A stretch of 64,000 nucleotides of DNA from Eledone cirrhosa (taxonomy: Eukaryota; Mollusca; Cephalopoda; Octopoda; Eledonidae). A program made the translations under genes and the position numbers. Positions 18,714 through 30,854 of the stretch are shown piece after piece (the stretch's first letter is position 1; every line of letters begins with the position of its first letter). Where the stretch lies: positions 33,632,599-33,696,598 of the forward strand of contig OZ024748.1 in assembly GCA_964016885.1 (NCBI GenBank). Direction: 5' to 3'. Below the pieces are notes generated by a model. It did not search any database. It saw nothing but the letters and a program-made list of their open reading frames with translations, and had not been told where the DNA came from.

Positions 18714-21435
18714 CATCATTGTTTAACGTCTATCTTCCACGCTAGACTGTATCTGGCAGGTTTTCTACAGCCGGATGCTCTTCCTAACACCAACCACATT
18801 TACAGTGTCGGCTGGGAGCCTTTTTTACCGTGTCTCCTACACGACCACTTTACAGCGTGGAATGGGTGCTTTTTTGTTGTGACACCTACACGACCTCTTT
18901 AGTGTGGACTGGATGTTCTGTGGTACCAACATAACTTTACAGAGAAAGGGTGGTATTGGTGGGAGGATGGTGTAGGGGTAGTGGGTTGATGTGTATATGT
19001 GGTTAAGAGGGGCCTACTGACTGTATGTTTCAGTTTGTACGTAGGCAAGGCGGGTCTTCTGTATTACTGTGTAGCGCCAAAGGTCTCGATACAGTGACAT
19101 CGTCTTAGAGAGGTGTAAGTGTGCAAGGTTGGATTTTATCATCTCGTCCCATGTTATTCTGGGTCTACCTACTCCGTAACTTCCATCAATGTTGATCACC
19201 CTGCACTTTTTTTATACAGCTGTCATCTTTCATGCGCATCACATGACCATAGCAATGTAATTTTCTCTTAAGTAAACAGCATCTGATCCCTTTGCCGTCT
19301 CAATGTCATGTAACATTGCTGTTCGTATACAGGCATCATACAATCTGCCTTTCATTTTTAGAGAGATACCCCTTGTGGCTAACAGTGGTTATAGCTCTCT
19401 GAACTTTTTCCATTCCGTTCTGACTCTGGCTACTGTACTTTCAAAACACCCTCCTCCACTGCTGATTCTGTCACCCATGTAACGGAGAGTGTCCACTATT
19501 TCTATAGAACCATCTGAGCAATAGAAGGAGCTAGTGTCCTCTGGGCACTTGCTACTTACTGCACCTGAGCATTGGTCACACATAAAATCTACATTTTTAG
19601 ATAGCTTACCTGTGATCCCACTACATCTTTTATGTACCCATAGTTTGCATTTGGGGCATAGAATGAAATTTCTACCTACTCCTTTCCTACACACTGAGCA
19701 TGGCCATGTCCCAGAGGGCACCCATGCCCTATTCTTTCCTTTCTACATACTAGAACTTTAGTCTTAGATAAGTTAACTTTAAGGCCTTTTGATTCTAGGC
19801 CATGCTTCCATGTTTGGAATTTCTTCTCTAGTTCAGCCAAAGATTCAGCTATGAGAGTTAGATCATCTGCATATAGAAGTTCCCATGGGCAGCCGGTCTT
19901 GAACTCCTCTGTTATAGCCTGAAGGGCAATAATAAATAGGAGGGGCCTAAGGACGGAGCCTTGATAAACACCTACGTTTATGCTAAATTCTTCACTATAT
20001 TCATTGTTAATTCTCACCTTGCTGACTCTTTCTGTATACATGGCTTGTATAGCTCTCACAAGCCATTCATCTACTCCTAGCTTTCTAAGAGCCCACCAGA
20101 TTAAGGTGCATGGGACTCTGTCAAAGGCTTTCTCGAAGTCAACAAAAGCTAAGTAGAGAGGTTTACTTTCAGCTAGGTACTTCTGTAGTTGTCGTACAAT
20201 GAAAAGGGCATCCGTGGTACTTTTACCTGGCACAAACCCAAACTGCATTTCATCTAGATCAATTCGATCTCTGATTAGTTGTGCAATAACTCTTGCTGTG
20301 ACCTTATGACCTGGTCAACTAACTCAATGCCTCTATAGTTTCCCCTATCTGGAGCATCTCCTTTACGCTTGTAGCAGTTAATGATGATGCTGCTACGCCA
20401 GTCCTTTGGTATGACCCCATTCTGTATTGTTTGGTTTACTATCCGGGTGACCATAGTATGTCCCACCATTCCAGATGCTTTCAACATCTCAGCAACTGCC
20501 TCTGAAGGCCCAGCTGCTTTGCCTGTCTTCATATCTTTGATTGCCTTACTTATACTACCATTAACTTGCACAGCTGGTCCCTCTATTGGATCGATGTGGG
20601 GAAGACTATCTTGTTCCCATTTATTCTCCTCATTTAGTAATCTCTTTTAGTGACACTGCCAAGCTACCTTCTTATCAGTATCAGTGAGGGCAAGTACACC
20701 ATCATCATTACGAACACACTTCTCCTCGACAAAATCACAGTTTTCCTTGACACATTGTCTTGCAATCCTGAACACCTCACGTTTTTGGTCTTCACGTTGT
20801 AGGACATGCTTGAACTTTCTATCCTCTGCTTCCCTCCTTGTAAGGTACACTTGTCTCCTAGCTTCTCTCCTGGCCTCTTGATAGTGTTTTCTACTTCCGT
20901 GATACTTTCCAAGCCTTCTTTTTGGCCTTGATTGACTCCTCCACCTTACTGTTCCACAACCAAGTTACTCTCCTCTTGCCTAAAGGTCTGCTCCAGCCAT
21001 CGATTTTATCTGTCGCCTTCACCAGGTTTAACTTTCAGGAATTCCCACTGTTCCTCTATGTTGTACGTCTCTAATTGCTCTTCCTTACTGTCAAAAGCAT
21101 CAAGTAATATGCTTTTAAATTTGTTACTAGCTGTGGGGTCCTTCAACTTCCATATTCTTCTCCTCGGGCTAGTCTCCTGTTGTCGAGTACGTCTAGTCCT
21201 GACTATGAGGTCACTAACTATAAAGTTATGTTGGGAGGTGGATTCTTCATGGGGGAGTGTATTAGTGTTTACAACAGACTAGTAAGGACAAAATCTATTT
21301 GGCTAGTGTCTTCCCCTGATCTATAGGTGATCAAGTGATTGTCTCGTTTTTTGAAGTTTGTGTTACAGATAGTTAGGTTATTAGCATCACAGAATTCCAG
21401 GATCCTGAAGCCTTCCCCATTTTTAGTACCAAAAT
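18711..21435 (-). pseudogene. LINE copy 3, 5'-truncated, minus strand
   Basis: This is the most complete 3' end of the LINE family here. From high to low coordinate it starts inside the endonuclease (block GKASGSWNSVMLIT, a frame-shifted LEFCDANN block) and continues through the basic linker (20912-20647). TGKAAGPSEAVAEML and GVIPKDWRSSIIINCYKRKGD (20571-20275) are followed by the RT frame 20248-19676. That frame has QFGFVPGKSTTDALF, motif A LAFVDFEKAFDRVP, GVYQGSVLRPLLF and motif C LLYADDLTLIAES. Next is the PHD-like cluster CSVCRKGVG ... CPKCKLWVHKRCSG at 19721-19389, followed by VDTLRYMGDRISSGGGC. The C-terminal block GRPRITWDEMIKSNL is at 19199-19014. The 3' UTR ends near 18711 with a GATGATC tail. 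Frameshifts between segments make it inactive; the RT core itself is uninterrupted. Confidence 0.9.
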
Positions 21436-21599
21436 TAAAATTGCTAAGATAACAAAAATATCTTACCTTAGCAAATTTAATAATCCCAAATATTTTCAGG
21501 TTTAAAAACCCATTATCAAGGGAGCATCTCTATGATAGACTTAAAGGATCAATCAGAGTTGACTTGTTTGGAAGGCAGATTTAAGTTAAATCTGCCTTC
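21436..21599. other. Junction sequence with short hairpins
   Basis: No gene. An inverted repeat of 13 bp with a 3-nt loop (GAAGGCAGATTTA / TAAATCTGCCTTC, 21571-21599) and a looser one around 21443-21477 lie between LINE copy 3 and the next Penelope-like fragment. Confidence 0.5.
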
Positions 21600-22385
21600 A
21601 TACACGTCAACAATTATTTTACCTCAATTGGCCCCACTTTCTTTAACTTTACACCAAAACACATTAAAACAGAAACAGACCCCATAAAATTCAACCAACT
21701 AGAACTTGACACCCTCAAATCCAACAGGTACGCCTTCAGTCTAGATGTAGTATCCCTCTACACATCGGTACCTTCACTCCTGGCAGTGGACATACTCACT
21801 GAATTTGTCGGTTTCAGCGACCTGGATTGTTTCGGCCTCACCACCACCAACATCCTCCAACTCCTATCCATCATTGTAAACAACGCATTTTTCAACTTAC
21901 TGGGACAAACCTACCGACAGACCTTTGGACTACCCAATGGATCCAGCCTCTCGGGTTTACTGGTCATTTCATATATGAACAGGCTTGAACGCTGAGTACT
22001 CAGCTCTTGTGACACCTGCACTTTCTTCACTAGATATGTGGATGATATACTCATCCTCACATCCACCAAGGACAATGCCAACAAGATTTTCGAATATTTC
22101 AACAATGATGACAATAACATCAAGTTCAGCATCGAACATCCCACCGACTCCAGGTCCCTTGCTTTACTTGATTTCAGACTGAGCATCTCTGATAACGATG
22201 AAATCCACACCAATTTCTACCACAAAGCGGCCAGCAGGGACCTGTTTGTGCATTACAAATCTGCCCTCCCCAACAGCTCCAAAAGAGGGTACATCTTCAA
22301 CGAAATGGCTCGCATATGCAACAGATGCAGCAACGTTGCTAATATAACCACCCATATCAGACGATTCCACAAGGTACTCTGTCAT
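21600..22385 (+). pseudogene. Penelope-like element 3, reverse transcriptase fragment
   Basis: A plus frame from about 21605 reads VNNYFTSIGPTFFNFTPKH, then motif A YAFSLDVVSLYTSVPS with the catalytic Asp. The ORF 21786-21995 follows with LLGQTYRQTFGLPNGSSLSG (motif B). After one frameshift near 21995 the frame 22038-22439 carries motif C RYVDDILILTS just before and at its start. It goes on to SLALLDFRLSISDND, then FYHKAASRDLFVHYKSALP. This order (SLDVVSLYTS, YVDD, LLDFxxxxS) is that of a PLE-type RT of a third lineage, distinct from the YRDD and YLDD copies. The N-terminus and the GIY-YIG domain are missing, and the fragment is cut off by LINE copy 4. Confidence 0.8.
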
Positions 22386-22429
22386 ACAATTCTAATTCGT
22401 CTTCTTTCTTTATATTTTAGTGAAATGAC

Positions 22430-22946
22430 AGCTGCATAAAAAGGTGCAGAACACTAAAAGTTAATGGATGTCTTGGAGTGAGGAGACCCAAGAAGACCTG
22501 GGATGATGTAATAAAAGCTGACCTTGCGCAATTGCACTTCTCAAAGGCGATGACATACGACTGTGACCTCTGGCGTCACGCAGTAATACAGAAGACCCAA
22601 CTTCCCACGGGTACAAGCTGAAGCTGAAGCATATAGACAATATGCCCCACCCCCTCCCACTGTAAAGTGGTCGTGGAGGTATCACGACAAAAATCACCTA
22701 GTCCACACTGTAAAGTGGTCGTATAGGCGCCACGAAAAAAAAGCACCCAGTACTCACTGTAAATGAGTTTGGTGTTATGAAGGGCATCCAGCTGTAGAAA
22801 TCAAGCCAGAATCAGTTCCATGTGAGCAAGACAAGGCCAGCCGACTGGACACTACCCACAACAGGACAACCAGTCTAACCCATGCTAGCGTGAAAGAATG
22901 GACCTAAAACAGTGACGATGATGGTGATGATGATGATGAGGATATA
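22430..22946 (+). pseudogene. LINE copy 4, C-terminus and 3' tail
   Basis: Only the end of the LINE family is left. A plus frame reads KVNGCLGVRRPKKTWDDVIK followed by ADLAQLHFSKAM and DLWRHAVIQKT, matching the minus-strand block at 19014-19199. The 3' UTR contains a tandem CTGTAAAGTGGTCGT motif (about 22661 and 22708). The run CAGTCTAACCCATGCTAGCG lies near 22874, followed by a GATGATGGTGATGATGATG tail. The tail then passes into a short AT repeat. Confidence 0.85.
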
Positions 22947-22962
22947 TATATATATGTTTATA

Positions 22963-23217
22963 TGGTCGCAACTCCCAGACTGGAGAGTGTAGAGAAGAGA
23001 GAAAGCAGGAAGTAGGAAGAGAAAGCAGGAATCGTCTCTTGGTAAGGTCGAAGTGGTCTTTTTGGCTGCAGCGTAAGAAGTGAGATAGAACTCCTTAAGT
23101 TCTCAAATATATAGTCCCCAGGGGGGCGTTACTCCATTTAGCCACTGGGAGTCGCGACCGTCACAAAAGGATGCAACTCCTATATGTGCTGTGTTCCAGC
23201 CGTAAGGGGTCGCTACA
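22963..23217 (-). mobile_element. LTR fragment next to minisatellite
   Basis: About 255 bp match the outer part of the LTR-like units at 30855-31296 and 32290-32729, on the minus strand, with a ~60-bp internal deletion near 23010. The outer end TGTAGCGACCCC (minus strand, 23217 downward) starts with TG as LTRs do. A TATA-like box lies in CTCAAATATATAG on the plus strand near 23103. The minisatellite starts at the very next base. Confidence 0.65.
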
Positions 23218-25933
23218 AGTGAATCAGTGGTGGTGTGGTGGACATGAGGTAGAGTGAATGAGTGGTGGTGGACATTATGTGGAGTGAATCAGTGGTGGTG
23301 GACATTAGGTGGAGTGAATCTGTGGTGGTGTGGTGGACATTAGGTAGAGTGAATCAGTGGTGGTGGACATTAGGTGGAGTGAATCAGTGGTGGTGGACAT
23401 TAGGTGGAGTGAATCAGTGGTGGTGGACATTATGTGGAGAGAATCAGTGGTGGTGGACATTAGGTGGAGTGAATCAGTGGTGGTGTGGTGGACATTAGGT
23501 AGAGTGAATCAGTGGTGGTGGACATTAGGTGTAGTGAATCAGTGGTGGGGGACATTAGGTGGAAAGAATCAGTGGTGGTGTGGTGGACATTAGGTAGAGT
23601 GAATCAGTGGTGGTGGACATTAGGTGGAGTGAATCAGTGGTGGTGGACATTATGTGGAGTGAATCAGTGGTGGGGGACATTAGGTGGAGTGAATCAGTGG
23701 TGGGGGACATTAGGTGGAAAGAATCAGTGGTGGTGTGGTGGACATTAGGTAGAGTGAATCAGTGGTGGTGGACATTAGGTGGAGTGCATCAGTGGTGGTG
23801 GACATTAGGTGGAGAGAATCAGTGGTGGTGTGGTGGACATTAGGTAGAGTGAATCAGTGGTTGTGTTATGGACATTAGGTGGAGTGAATCAGTGGTGGTG
23901 GACATTAGGTGGAAAGAATCAGTGGTGGTGAACATTATGTGGAGAGAATCAGTGGTGGTGGACATTATGTGGAGAGAATCAGTGGTGGTGTAGTGGACTT
24001 TAGGTAGAGTGAATCAGTGGTTGTGTTATGGACATTAGGTGGAGTGAATCAGTGGTGGTGGACATTAGGTGGAGTGAATCAGTGGCGGTGGACATTATGT
24101 GGAGAGAATCAGTGGTGGTGTGGTGGACATTAGGTAGAGTGAATCAGTGGTTGTGTTATGGACATTAGGTGGAGTGAATCAGTGGTGGTGGACATTAGGT
24201 GGAGTGAATCAGTGGTGGTGGACATTAGGTGGAGTGAATCAGTGGTGGTGGATATTAGGTGGAAAGAATCAATGGTGGTGTGGTGGACATTAGGTAGAGT
24301 GAATCAGTGGTGGTGGACATTATGTGGAGTGAATCACTGGTGTTGGACATTAGGTGGAAAGAATCAGTGGTGGTGTGGTGGACATTAGGTAGAGTGAATC
24401 AGTGGTGGTGGACATTAGGTAGAGTGAATCAGTGGCGGTGGACATTAGGTGGAGTGAACCAGTGATGGTGGACATTAGGTGGAGTGAATCAGTGGTGGTG
24501 GACATTAGGTGGAGTGAATCAGTGGTGGTGGACATTAGGTGGAGTGAATCAGTGGTGGTGGACATTAGGTGGAAAGAATCAGTGGTGGTGTGGTGGACAT
24601 TAGGTAGAGTGAATCAGTGGTGGTGGACATTAGGTGGAGTGAATCAGTGGTGGTGGACATTATGTGGAGTGAATCAGTGGTGGTGGACATTATGTGGAGT
24701 GAATCAGTGGTGGTGGACATTAGGTAGAGTGAATCAGTGGTGGTAGACATTAGGTGGAGTGAATCAGTGGTGGTGGACATTAGGTGGAGTGAATCAGTGG
24801 TGGTGGACATTATGTGGAGAGAATCAGTGGTGGTGTGGTGGACATTAGGTAGAGTGAATCAGTGATTGTGTTATGGACATTAGGTGGAGTGAATCAGTGG
24901 TGGTGGACATTATGTGGAGTGAATCAGTGGTGGTGGACATTATGTGGAGTGAATCAGTGGTGGTGGACATTAGGTGGAGTGAATCAGTGGTGGTGTGTTG
25001 GACATTAGCTGGAGTGAATCAGTGGTGGTGGATATTATGTGCAGAGAATCAGTGGTGGTGTGTTGGACATTAGCTGGAGTGAATCAGTGGTGGTGGATAT
25101 TAGGTGGAAAGAATCAATGGTGGTTTGGTGGACATTAGGTAGAATGAATCAGTGGTGGTGGACATTAGGTGGAGTGAATCAGTGGTGGTGGACATTAGGT
25201 GGAGTGAATCAGTGATGGTGGACATTAGGTAGAGTGAATCAGTGGCGGTGGACATTAGGTGGAGTGAATCAGTGGTGGTGGACATTAGGTGGAGTGAATC
25301 AGTGGTGGTGGACATTAGGTGGAGTGAATCAGTGGTGGTGGACATTAGGTGGAGTGAATCAGTGATGGTGGACATTAGGTAGAGTGAATCAGTGGCGGTG
25401 GACATTAGGTGGAGTGAATCAGTGGTGGTGGACATTAGGTGGAGTGAATCAGTGGTGGTGGACATTAGGTGGAGTGAATCAGTGGTGGTGGACATTAGGT
25501 GGAGTGAATCAGTGGTGGTAGACATTAGGTGGAGTGAATCAGTGGTGGTGGACATTATGTGGAGAGAATCAGTGGTGGTGGACATTAGGTGGAGTGAATA
25601 GTGGGGGTGGATATTAGGTGGAGTGAATGAGTGGTGGTGGACATTATGTGGAGGGAATCAGTTTTGGTGGACATTGGGTAGAGTGAATCAATGGTGGTGG
25701 ACATTAGGTGGAGTGAATCAGTGGTGGTGGACATTAGGTGAAGTGAATCAGTGGTGGTGTGGTGGACATTAGGTGGATTGAATCAATGGTGGTAGACATT
25801 AGGTGGTGTGAAACAGTGGTGGTGTGGTGGACATTGGGTAGAGTGAATCAGAGGTGGTGGACATTAGGTAGAGTAAATCAGTGGTGGTGTGTTGGACATT
25901 AGGGAGAGTAAATCAGTGCTGGTGGACATTGGG
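23218..25933. repeat. 30-bp minisatellite array, block A
   Basis: Tandem units of 30 bp beginning TGAATCAGTGG and containing GGACATTAGG are mixed with a 35-bp variant that has GTGGTGGTGTGGTGG. The plus strand is G-rich. Long open frames on both strands (repeats of SESVVVDIRW, NQWWWTLGGV and STTTDSLHLM) arise because 30 is divisible by 3; they are not genes. The block ends where the gypsy LTR begins. Confidence 0.97.
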
Positions 25934-26672
25934 TGTTTAGGAAATAAATATCGGTGTACATGCAACATAATATAAAAGACAGTAAATACCGGCGTGTGGT
26001 AATAAAGTTTTTACTTCATGGAAGTCAAAAGGCATTAAATATAAGGGTTTGTTACCCGATGGTCATAATACAAGGCTGAAGTTGGTAGAAACATCTTAGG
26101 CTCTCATCTCAGGCTGCAAGCTGCATTGTGCTTGGTAACGAAAGGGTCGTCAAGAAGGAATCACAAGCTATGGTCGAAGGTGTTACCACTTCAGGAATCA
26201 GGAGGCGAGAGAGAGATTTCGTGGTAAACCGCTCCTTTTATATCTGTTGACCGGAAGTGACCACCAGGGAGTCTGGTCAATCCCAAAGGGAAGCAACTCC
26301 ACCTACTTCCTGTCTAGAGAGCAGTGATGAGATTGTCATGGCAGGGGAGGCAACTCTTACTACATTATCTCCCGCCAGATTTTTAAAACATAAAAATCGA
26401 AAGAAGCATGCATGGAGTAAGATGGCGAGCATGTAAGAGGCATGAAAACTATGGTACATAGTAATGGAAGTAAGAGAAGAGGTCAAAAGTTCAAATATCT
26501 AAAATACAGTTAACATGTGTGCAGTCACATGACAGCAGTAAGGAATGTGTTCCAGAGAAAGAATGCAGGTGGTTTCTGGTCTGTGGTATAACATGAAATA
26601 TCCAACTTCCGAAGGTAATTTCTCACAGGCAGAGTGCTGCAGAAATAAATTGTCTGGCTTGTTCTGCTGGTT
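25934..26672 (-). mobile_element. 3' LTR of gypsy element (minus orientation)
   Basis: The minus-strand LTR ends at 25934 (plus strand starts TGTTTAGG right after a minisatellite unit). It contains a TATA box at 26234-26245 (plus strand CCTTTTATATCT). It also contains the segment 26194-26364, which recurs exactly at 30592-30762. The part 26190-26670 is found, diverged and inverted, at 29857-30370. The upstream boundary of the LTR (near 26672) is set only by where that similarity starts. Confidence 0.75.
26234..26245 (-). promoter_or_regulatory. TATA box of gypsy LTR
   Basis: On the minus strand AGATATAAAAGG lies in the middle of the LTR, where the U3/R junction promoter is expected. An identical copy exists in the 171-bp duplicate near 30632-30643. 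Confidence 0.55.
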
Positions 26673-26987
26673 TTAGTTGTTGATGAAGCTGTGTTGTTGT
26701 CGTTGATGTTGTGAATGCGTTGACCTGGAAGGGTCAAGAGGCCAGCGACCAGAGAAATAAGCATTCTTAATAAATGCGCGGTTATCAACGGTAAATTTAC
26801 GTGGTAAATTTATAAACCGGCAAATAGAAGAATATAGCTTAAAATGTTCGTTGTAAAGGAAACGAAAAACATATATATACATCCAGTGAAATGGTAATGA
26901 GAGGTACATTGCAATACAAAAAATCAATAAATAACAAGAACAGCAAAAAAAAAATATATATATATATATAAGGCTCCAATGGCCAGT
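26673..26987 (-). other. Untranslated region between pol and LTR
   Basis: AT-rich sequence with a short TA run near 26953-26970. It lies between the pol stop and the LTR on the minus strand. A polypurine tract is expected here but none stands out. Confidence 0.4.
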
Positions 26988-29852
26988 TCACATAAAAATA
27001 GTTTGGCAGAACTTTTTGGGCCAGTGGACTCTCCGACCGGAACGGGTCGTAGTCTTGTATGTAGGTGAAGGTGGGGCAGAAGGAGCAGGTGTATGCACAA
27101 GAGAGAAAGATTGGGGTATTTGTGGCTCGGGTGTATGAGCGTCATTGTGTGCCCTTTTCAGTCTATCCACCGAAATTGTCTCTCTGGACCCCTTAACGTC
27201 TACAGTGAAATGTTTGTCAGTGCGTGTTAACACACGGTAGGGTCCAGAGTATGGTTGTGTGAGGGGTGGTCTCACAGCATCGTTCCTTACGAACACATGG
27301 GTCCACGAGGCAATGTCCCTCGGGACCGCAGGTTTTACAGTTTGCTTCCTCGTATCCATCGGTGGCAGGTCCTGTAAATAAGAACGCAGACGGGATACGT
27401 AGGAAAGCGGATCTTGGAAAGCAACATCAACAGGGGCAAACATTTGCCCAGGCAACGCTAGAGGAGCACCGTAAATTAATTCGGCCGGGGAGAACCCAAG
27501 GTCCTTCTTTATTGATGACCGAATTCCTAATAACACAATAGGAAGGTACTCGCTCCAACGTTGAGAGTCTGGATAGGCGCGAAGAGCGGCCTTTAATTGG
27601 CGGTGGAATCGTTCCACCATTCCATTTGAAGCAGGATGATAGGCTGTGGTCCGAATCCGTTGAGCTCCAATTATTTTGGTGAGCTCAGAGAAGAGATGGG
27701 ACTCGAATTGTCTACCGCGGTCTGTGGTGAGTGTAGTTGGTACCCCAAAGCGGGTAATCCACCCTGATACCAGGGCACGTGCTACAGTCTCAGCAGTCAT
27801 GTCTTGTAAAGGGATGGCTTCAGGCCATCGCGAAAAACGATCGACACACGTCAATAGGTAGGAATATCCACTGCTGAATGGCCAAGGTCCAACGATGTCA
27901 ATGTGGATGTGTTGGAACCGAGCATCTGGAGTGGTGAAAGTACCCAGTGGAGTCCGGATGTGTCTATGGATCTTCGATTTCTGGCAAGCGATACAGGAAC
28001 GGCACCAAGCAGCAATGTCGCGCCTCATATTAGGCCAGAAGAATCTGGCTGTTATGAGTTTAACTGTGGCAGCAGATCCTGGATGAGAAATGTTGTGCAG
28101 AGCCAGGAACACAATTCGACGGTGAGTCTCAGGAACAAGTGGTCGTGGTGCATCAGTGGATACATCACAAAGAATCTGCCTGTCGGTGGTGGACAAGGGC
28201 AGATATTTGAAAATGCAAGTCGCAAATTCAGTAGAAAGAGTGTCCAACGATTGGAGTGCAGGTTGGTCTTCAGCTAAACGACCTAAGTCGATATCCTGGG
28301 ATGACGAGATGGAGCTAATTGGCAAACGTGATAATGCGTCTGCAACTATGTTGTGCGAGCCGGCAATGTGCTGGATATCGTTTGTAAATTGTGAAACGTA
28401 GTCCAGGTGCCTTGTCTCTCTGGGCGAATATCTGTCGGCTTTGGCCCTCAAAGCGAAGGTCAACGGTTTGTGGTCGGTAAAAACCGTAAAATTTCTCCCC
28501 TCAAGGATATGGGAGAAATGTTTCACCGACAGATATATGGCTAATAATTCCCGCCCAAACGTGCTATAACGCGTTTCTGCTGGTTTCAACTTCCTCGAGA
28601 AAAATGCCAAAGGTTGTTGGTTTTCAGCGTAAGACTGCTGTAAAACTGCTCCCACAGCGGTATCAGATGCATCAACACAAAGCGAAAGCTTGGCCTCTGG
28701 TACCGGGTGGGCTAGCAAAGAAGAACTAGCGAGGGCTGTCTTGGCAGACTGGAAGTCCTGAAGCTGTCCTTGTGTCAAGGAAATGTCTTCATTCTTCTTA
28801 CGACGATTTTTTAAAATATCAGTAAGGGAAGATAGCCAATTAGCACAATGAGGAATGAAACGCGTATAGAACTTGATTAGGCCTAAGAAGTGACGCAACT
28901 GGTGAAGTGTAGTAGGCGGCGGTAACTCCTGTATGGCTTGAACTCGCTGAGGGAGCGGCCTAATACCTTCGGCGTCGATGAGGTGGCCTAAAAAATGTAG
29001 GGAAGTGGAACCGAAAACACACTTTGCAGGATTCACGCGAACGCAGTAATCCTGAAGTCGCCGAAGTAAGAGAAGCATGTGGCGCATATGCTCTTCCGGA
29101 GAGGAACTAGCGACGAGAATATCGTCTATGTAAGCATAGACGAAGTCCTGACCACGCGTGACCTCGTTTATGAACCGCTGAAAAGTGCTAGCGGCGTTCC
29201 TGAGTCCGAAAGGCATGGTCAAAAATTCGAATGATCCGAAAGGGGTTGTAATCGCAGTTTTCGGAATATCCTCCTTCCTGACCGGAATTTGGTGGTAGGC
29301 TCGCACTAAATCTAACTTAGAAAAAATCTTACACCCCTGCAGTGAAGATGCAAAATCGTGGAGATGGGGAATGGGATACCTATCCGGGACGGTCATGGCA
29401 TTTAACCTCCTATAATCCCCCGTCGATCTCCAGTCGCCGGAAGTTTTGGGCACCATGTGTAACGGTGAAGCCCAAGGACTCGTAGATGGGCGAATAGTGC
29501 CCAGCTGCAGCATATGGTCGAACTCGGACCGTGCTGCCTTTAATTTTTCCGTCGGTAAGCGGCGTGGACGCGAAAACACTGGGGCACCGGTGGTGGAAAC
29601 GAAATGTTCGGTCGAGTGTGTTGAGTCAGTGACTCGAAAATTTCCATCCGTGAGCTCCGGGAAAGAACCCAGTAACGCATGGTAAGCGTCACCAGCGGCA
29701 GCGATAAAGAACACGGAGCTGACTATTGGGGCATTGGCTTCCTGGCCATGAATTGAAAAGCCGGTGATGTTATCTACCAGGCGTTGGCCACGGACGTCCA
29801 CAGTTAAAGAGAAGTTGTGGAGGAAATCCGCTCCTAAGATGGGATATGGCAA
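26988..29852 (-). CDS. pol: Ty3/gypsy Pol polyprotein (RT, RNase H, integrase), 5'-truncated
   Basis: A 954-codon frame without stops encodes the replication and integration enzymes of a Ty3/gypsy LTR retrotransposon. The start is not real: the codon is TTG and the frame stays open to the junction at about 29858. The first residues, [10 protein letters not shown], are the end of the aspartic protease. RT has [12 protein letters not shown] (Asp 181), [13 protein letters not shown] and YIDD at 241-244. RNase H has [12 protein letters not shown] (Asp 394), REL (Glu 435) and TDHKPL (Asp 460). Integrase has the H-x3-H (586, 590) and C-x2-C (620, 623) zinc site. Its DDE triad is Asp 652, Asp 711 and Glu 747, with 35 residues between the last two. 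A GPY-type C-terminal block (about 869-885) follows. Gag and most of protease are missing, so the copy is not autonomous although the enzymes look intact. It is inserted in the minisatellite. Confidence 0.95.
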   Translation of the reverse strand: MPYPILGADFLHNFSLTVDVRGQRLVDNITGFSIHGQEANAPIVSSVFFIAAAGDAYHALLGSFPELTDGNFRVTDSTHSTEHFVSTTGAPVFSRPRRLPTEKLKAARSEFDHMLQLGTIRPSTSPWASPLHMVPKTSGDWRSTGDYRRLNAMTVPDRYPIPHLHDFASSLQGCKIFSKLDLVRAYHQIPVRKEDIPKTAITTPFGSFEFLTMPFGLRNAASTFQRFINEVTRGQDFVYAYIDDILVASSSPEEHMRHMLLLLRRLQDYCVRVNPAKCVFGSTSLHFLGHLIDAEGIRPLPQRVQAIQELPPPTTLHQLRHFLGLIKFYTRFIPHCANWLSSLTDILKNRRKKNEDISLTQGQLQDFQSAKTALASSSLLAHPVPEAKLSLCVDASDTAVGAVLQQSYAENQQPLAFFSRKLKPAETRYSTFGRELLAIYLSVKHFSHILEGRNFTVFTDHKPLTFALRAKADRYSPRETRHLDYVSQFTNDIQHIAGSHNIVADALSRLPISSISSSQDIDLGRLAEDQPALQSLDTLSTEFATCIFKYLPLSTTDRQILCDVSTDAPRPLVPETHRRIVFLALHNISHPGSAATVKLITARFFWPNMRRDIAAWCRSCIACQKSKIHRHIRTPLGTFTTPDARFQHIHIDIVGPWPFSSGYSYLLTCVDRFSRWPEAIPLQDMTAETVARALVSGWITRFGVPTTLTTDRGRQFESHLFSELTKIIGAQRIRTTAYHPASNGMVERFHRQLKAALRAYPDSQRWSEYLPIVLLGIRSSIKKDLGFSPAELIYGAPLALPGQMFAPVDVAFQDPLSYVSRLRSYLQDLPPMDTRKQTVKPAVPRDIASWTHVFVRNDAVRPPLTQPYSGPYRVLTRTDKHFTVDVKGSRETISVDRLKRAHNDAHTPEPQIPQSFSLVHTPAPSAPPSPTYKTTTRSGRRVHWPKKFCQTIFM

Positions 29853-29856
29853 ATCG

Positions 29857-30591
29857 GCAGCAGAACAAGCCAGAGAATTTATTTTTGCAGCACTCTTCCT
29901 GTGAGAAAATCCATTCGGAGGTTGGAAATTTCACGATATACCACAGAACAGAAACCACCTGCATTCATTCTCTGGAACACACTTTCTTTCCTGCTGTCAT
30001 GTGATTGCACACCTGTGAACTATATTTTGTACATTTAAACTTTGAGCTCTTCTCTTACTTTATTACATTGTATCTTTGGGTGATGGATAGATAGATGTCC
30101 AGTCGTTCTCTGGCCAAGAGCGGTTGGCTACCTTGACATCTATCATTGATTTTTGCAAACATTCTTTTGTCGTAATTTTCATGCCTGTTACAACATTCTC
30201 GCCAACTTGCTACATATGTCATTCGATTTTTATATTCTAAAATTCTGGCGGGAGGTTATGTAGCAGTAGCCTCCCTTGTGACTCACAACTCCAATAGATT
30301 AACATCTAGACGGGAAGTAGAACCCTTTCTGTAACATCCGGTCAGAACCCTATAAAACTAACAACTTTAAGTTCTCACCCTCTCATTAGCCCTTCCGGCG
30401 CCTGGCCTTCGCCAGATGTCTTCTGCCAGCCTGCGTTTGCCTGGCAATCAAAACGGTAACTACTAACTTTGCTTCATTCTTTCGTTTATTCATTGACATG
30501 TCAACTATACTGTTAAATTGTTGATTAAATATTATACACACAAACCATGTCTCCTTGTTACATTTCATACAACCCAGTTTTACGCTATATT
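29857..30591 (+). mobile_element. Oppositely oriented gypsy LTR joined to pol
   Basis: From about 29857 the plus strand matches the minus strand of 26190-26670 with moderate divergence. Shared blocks include CAGCAGAACAAGCC, TATACCACAGA and GAAACCACCTGCATTC. It goes on to a TATAAAA box at 30351-30357 and a U5-like tail ending near 30575. This is therefore an LTR of a related, diverged element in plus orientation, standing where the gag and leader of the minus element should be. A 60-codon minus frame within it has no recognisable motif. Confidence 0.7.
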
Positions 30592-30762
30592 GGAATCAGG
30601 AGGCGAGAGAGAGATTTCGTGGTAAACCGCTCCTTTTATATCTGTTGACCGGAAGTGACCACCAGGGAGTCTGGTCAATCCCAAAGGGAAGCAACTCCAC
30701 CTACTTCCTGTCTAGAGAGCAGTGATGAGATTGTCATGGCAGGGGAGGCAACTCTTACTACA
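30592..30762 (-). repeat. 171-bp exact duplicate of gypsy LTR segment
   Basis: The segment is identical by eye to 26194-26364 and in the same orientation. It starts at GGAATCAGGAGGCG and ends at CTCTTACTACA, where the minisatellite resumes. It contains the LTR TATA box. It may be the remnant of the other LTR of the minus element or a later copying event. Confidence 0.85.
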
Positions 30763-30854
30763 GGTGGAATGAATCAGTGGTGATGGCCATTAGGTGGAGT
30801 GAATCAGTGCTAGTGGACATTAGGTGGAGCGAATCAGTGTTGGTGAACATTAGG
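30763..30854. repeat. 30-bp minisatellite, block B
   Basis: Three units of the minisatellite lie between the LTR duplicate and the next LTR unit. The same three units precede the LTR at 32290. Confidence 0.9.

Noticed and set aside
27266..29685. Plus-strand ORFs at 27266-27541, 27903-28277 and 29446-29685
   Set aside because: They are antisense shadows of the gypsy pol frame and show no known motif.
30386..30568. 60-codon minus ORF within the inverted LTR
   Set aside because: It lies in LTR sequence and shows no motif or conservation in the related LTR.
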